This document shows positions 61,861 through 64,000 of a DNA stretch of 64,000 nt, piece by piece. Numbering within the stretch: position 1 is the stretch's first letter; each line of letters starts with the position of its first letter. Source of the DNA: Lysinibacillus parviboronicapiens (GTDB lineage Bacteria > Bacillota > Bacilli > Bacillales_A > Planococcaceae). The stretch is taken from contig NZ_PYWI01000002.1 in assembly GCF_003049575.1 (NCBI RefSeq), forward strand, positions 186,001-250,000. The letters run 5' to 3'. The position numbers were made by a program, and so were the translations under genes. The notes under the pieces were generated by a model. It had not been told where the DNA came from. It saw nothing but the letters and a program-made list of their open reading frames with translations, and searched no databases.

Positions 61861-62610
61861 ATGACAAGATATGATGGAAGAACTGTGGATGCCATGCGTC
61901 CTGTAAAAATGGATAGTGAGTATTTATTGCATCCAGAAGGTTCAGTATTAATCCAAGTAGGAAATACAAAAGTTATTTGTACGGCAACAGTTGAAGACAA
62001 AGTACCAGGTTTTTTACGTGGACAAGGGAAAGGTTGGATTACTGCGGAATACTCCATGTTACCGCGTGCCACAGCACAGCGTACGCCACGCGAATCGTCT
62101 CGTGGCAAAGTGAACGGGCGTACTATGGAAATCCAACGTCTAATAGGTCGTGCATTACGTGCTATCGTCGATTTAGAGGCACTCGGAGAACGTACTGTAT
62201 GGATTGACTGTGATGTTATTCAAGCAGACGGAGGGACGCGTACGGCATCCATTACAGGGGCATTTGTAGCGATGACACAGGCGATTGCTAAATTGGCTGA
62301 GGAAAAGCAACTTGCTAAATTCCCAATCACCGATTTTTTAGCGGCCACAAGTGTTGGAATAGTGGCAGAACAGGGTGCAGTTTTAGACTTAAACTATGTT
62401 GAGGACGTTGCCGCGGCTGTCGATATGAATATCATTATGACAGGGGCAGGCCGTTTTGTAGAATTACAAGGAACTGGCGAGGAAGCAACATTTTCTCGAG
62501 AGGAATTAAATGAATTGCTTGCATTAGGTGAAAAGGGTATTCAAGAATTAATTGAACTACAAAAGGAAGTACTTGGTGAACTAGCCAACAAAGTGAGAGG
62601 AGACTGCTAA
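61861..62610 (+). CDS. rph: ribonuclease PH
   Basis: Phosphorolytic 3'-5' exoribonuclease that trims tRNA 3' ends, 249 residues. Motifs: [17 protein letters not shown] at the start, [20 protein letters not shown], the catalytic-core [12 protein letters not shown], and [19 protein letters not shown] with the conserved Asp residues. TTTTAGGAGGC precedes the ATG. The stop is one base before the start of the XTP pyrophosphatase gene, so they are translationally linked. Confidence 0.97.
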   Translation: MTRYDGRTVDAMRPVKMDSEYLLHPEGSVLIQVGNTKVICTATVEDKVPGFLRGQGKGWITAEYSMLPRATAQRTPRESSRGKVNGRTMEIQRLIGRALRAIVDLEALGERTVWIDCDVIQADGGTRTASITGAFVAMTQAIAKLAEEKQLAKFPITDFLAATSVGIVAEQGAVLDLNYVEDVAAAVDMNIIMTGAGRFVELQGTGEEATFSREELNELLALGEKGIQELIELQKEVLGELANKVRGDC

Positions 62611-62611
62611 C

Positions 62612-63205
62612 ATGACACAGGTTGTAATTGCGACAAAAAATAAAGGCAAAGCCAAAGATTTCGAAGCATTATTTGAACCGCTTGGCTATGAAGTAGTGAC
62701 GATGTTTGACGTTGCGCCAGATATGGAAATAGAAGAAACAGGCACTACTTTTGAAGAAAATGCAGTCTTGAAGGCAGAGACATTGGCAAAGGCACTAAAC
62801 ACTATTGTTATTGCAGATGATAGTGGCTTAGCCGTTGATGCGTTAAATGGTGAACCGGGGGTTTACTCAGCACGTTATGCTGGTGATCATGATGATGAGG
62901 CCAATATGGTGAAATTATTGGCGAATTTACAGGGTGTTGCAGATGAAAAACGTACAGCACGTTTTTGCTGCTGCATCGCCATTGCCGGTCCGAATCTTGA
63001 GACGACAACCGTTTTCGGTACATGTGAAGGTGTGATTGCCCATGAAAAACGCGGTACAAATGGCTTCGGTTATGATCCAGTCTTTTTCGTACCGAGCTTA
63101 AAGCGCATGATGGCGGAGTTAACAGCAGAACAAAAGGGAGCCATTTCACACCGTGGGAATGCTATACGTAAGCTAAAGGAAACATTGCCAAATCTTATAA
63201 AGTAA
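62612..63205 (+). CDS. ysnA: XTP/dITP diphosphatase (RdgB/HAM1 family)
   Basis: House-cleaning pyrophosphatase that removes non-canonical purine nucleotides, 197 residues. Motifs: VVIATKNKGKAKDFEALFEP, TTFEENAVLKAETLAK, IADDSGLAVDALNGEPGVYS, TNGFGYDPVFFVPS and SHRGNAIRKL, all conserved in the family. AGAGGAGACTGC serves as the ribosome-binding site inside the end of rph. It lies between rph and ysnB in the B. subtilis order. Confidence 0.96.
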   Translation: MTQVVIATKNKGKAKDFEALFEPLGYEVVTMFDVAPDMEIEETGTTFEENAVLKAETLAKALNTIVIADDSGLAVDALNGEPGVYSARYAGDHDDEANMVKLLANLQGVADEKRTARFCCCIAIAGPNLETTTVFGTCEGVIAHEKRGTNGFGYDPVFFVPSLKRMMAELTAEQKGAISHRGNAIRKLKETLPNLIK

Positions 63206-63217
63206 GAGGTGATATCC

Positions 63218-63718
63218 ATGCAAGTTTTAGTGATGAGTGATACACATGGGGACAGTCGTGTCATTGAAAAGGTCCGTGGTTTTTATCCAAATGTGGATAC
63301 CATAATTCATTGTGGAGATAGTGAGCTTGCTTTTGCACATGCAGCAATAGCTGACATGAAAAAAGTTCGAGGTAATTGTGATAACGATCAAGCATTTCCA
63401 GATGAAGCGGTATTTGAAATAGGCGACGTGACATTCTTTGTGACACATGGTCATTTATTCAATGTCAAATCATCCATTTTATCTTTATCGTATCGTGCGA
63501 AGGAAGTCGATGCACAAATAGCTTGCTTCGGTCATTCTCATATTTTAGGTGCTGAGATGATCGATGATGTGCTGTTTATCAATCCAGGCAGTTTATTAAA
63601 GCCACGTGGTCGCAAGGAAAAAAGCTTTGCCATTGTAGAAATTAGCAATGCTTATTTCCAAGTAAACTTTTTAACAGACGACAATGTTTGTATTTCTTCA
63701 CATCAATTTGTGCGGTAA
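63218..63718 (+). CDS. ysnB: YfcE/MJ0936 family metallophosphoesterase YsnB
   Basis: Small calcineurin-like phosphodiesterase of 166 residues. Metal ligands in order: LVMSDTHGDSR, IIHCGDSEL, VRGNCDN, FVTHGHLFNV and CFGHSHI. ATG 63218 is five or six bases after AAGAGGTGAT; the GTG at 63209 lies within that site. It is 12 bases after the XTP pyrophosphatase gene and ends the rph-ysnA-ysnB operon. The substrate is unknown. Confidence 0.94.
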   Translation: MQVLVMSDTHGDSRVIEKVRGFYPNVDTIIHCGDSELAFAHAAIADMKKVRGNCDNDQAFPDEAVFEIGDVTFFVTHGHLFNVKSSILSLSYRAKEVDAQIACFGHSHILGAEMIDDVLFINPGSLLKPRGRKEKSFAIVEISNAYFQVNFLTDDNVCISSHQFVR

Positions 63719-63735
63719 TACCTATGATGAGAACA

Positions 63736-63787
63736 TAAAAAACGCTTAACATTCTAATGACAAAAGAGTTTAAGCGTTTTTGTTTTT
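63736..63787 (+). terminator. terminator of the rph operon
   Basis: AAAAAACGCTTAA / TTTAAGCGTTTTT with a 19-base loop and a long T-tract. Confidence 0.82.
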
Positions 63788-63874
63788 TTGCACATCTTGA
63801 CAATGGGGATAATATCCATGGATTGTTTGTGGATAAGAAGAAAAGATAAAGGAAAAAGAACAAGAGGAGAAAAG

Positions 63875-64000
63875 ATGACAAAGGAAAACAAAATAGGTTG
63901 GAATTTTGATAATAGCTATGCTCGTCTTCCGAGCTCTTTCTATACTGCACTTCGTCTAAATCCCGTTGCGTCCCCGACATTAATAGTGCTTAATCATTCA
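63875..64000 (+). CDS. selO: SelO/YdiU protein AMPylase, 3'-truncated by window edge
   Basis: The first 42 codons of a SelO-family pseudokinase, which transfers AMP to protein Ser/Thr/Tyr residues in redox stress. The visible part reads [20 protein letters not shown], then [14 protein letters not shown] and TLIVLNHS, matching the conserved N-terminus of SelO (N-x-D-N-S-Y, LP, FYT, NP-V, P-L). AGAGGAGAAAAG lies just before the ATG. The kinase-like core is outside the window. Confidence 0.85.
   Translation, partial: MTKENKIGWNFDNSYARLPSSFYTALRLNPVASPTLIVLNHS

Overview
The window looks like a 64 kb chromosomal segment of a spore-forming Bacillales bacterium, most likely Lysinibacillus or a close relative (inference). 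The DNA is visibly AT-rich, and nearly all genes follow canonical Shine-Dalgarno sequences, often with TTG or GTG starts. Spore genes are present (sspI, sspH, gerE, a YaaH/SleL-like cortex lytic enzyme). The backbone order follows the Bacillus subtilis rplT to ysnB region: rplT-ysdA-ysdB-ysdC ... glcD/sspI ... ysgA-pheS-pheT-rnhC-zapA-yshB-polX-mutS2-yshE-lcfA-fadR-fadB-etfB-etfA-trxA-uvrC-lysC-yslB-sdhCAB-ysmA-gerE-ysmB-racE-rph-ysnA-ysnB. No rRNA, tRNA, CRISPR array, insertion sequence or prophage was seen.

Region 1 (1-5 kb) holds the end of rplT, a frameshifted small-gene remnant, ysdA, ysdB, a dimeric-type dUTPase, an M42 aminopeptidase and argF, followed by a structured untranslated stretch. 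Region 2 (5-12 kb) is an accessory sulfur-acquisition cluster resembling the B. subtilis ytm/ytn locus: a LysR regulator, two flavin monooxygenases, a glutaredoxin-like protein, a lipoprotein binding protein, two permeases and an acetyltransferase. It has no transport ATPase gene. Region 3 (12-28 kb) is the most disturbed part. It contains a truncated paralogue joined at a deletion scar to a decayed siderophore ABC ATPase, then a glycolate oxidase-type flavoprotein, sspI, an orphan sigma factor, an EAL phosphodiesterase, two small spore genes, a LysM-GH18 enzyme, and a berberine-bridge-like oxidase. It ends with a frameshifted PLD-helicase next to a Nudix gene, and a sugar PTS (EIIA plus an EIIC whose EIIB domain is out of frame).

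Region 4 (28-44 kb) is the conserved core: a Phe T-box with pheST, a chemotaxis receptor, rnhC, the cell-division gene zapA, polX-mutS2 and a DUF350 protein with a 26-residue membrane peptide. Region 5 (42-48 kb) is the fatty-acid beta-oxidation regulon (lcfA, fadR, fadB, etfB, etfA) with FadR-like operators. Region 6 (48-64 kb) has a Leu-specifier T-box ahead of an amino-acid permease, trxA, uvrC, a lysine riboswitch with lysC (including an internal start for a beta subunit), yslB, sdhCAB, a thioesterase, gerE behind a SigK-type promoter, a MarR regulator, racE, a haemolysin-III protein, rph, an XTP pyrophosphatase, a phosphodiesterase and the start of selO.

The most unusual non-coding structures are two intergenic arrays of degenerate repeats with a strict 21-base period (28.7 and 42.4 kb), a 36-base tandem array at 32.9 kb whose core recurs elsewhere, and long structured intergenic stretches after argF, before the DUF350 gene, and between etfB and etfA. 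No complete new defence or mobile system could be demonstrated; the closest candidate is the PLD-helicase-DUF3427/Nudix pair, which is frameshifted here.
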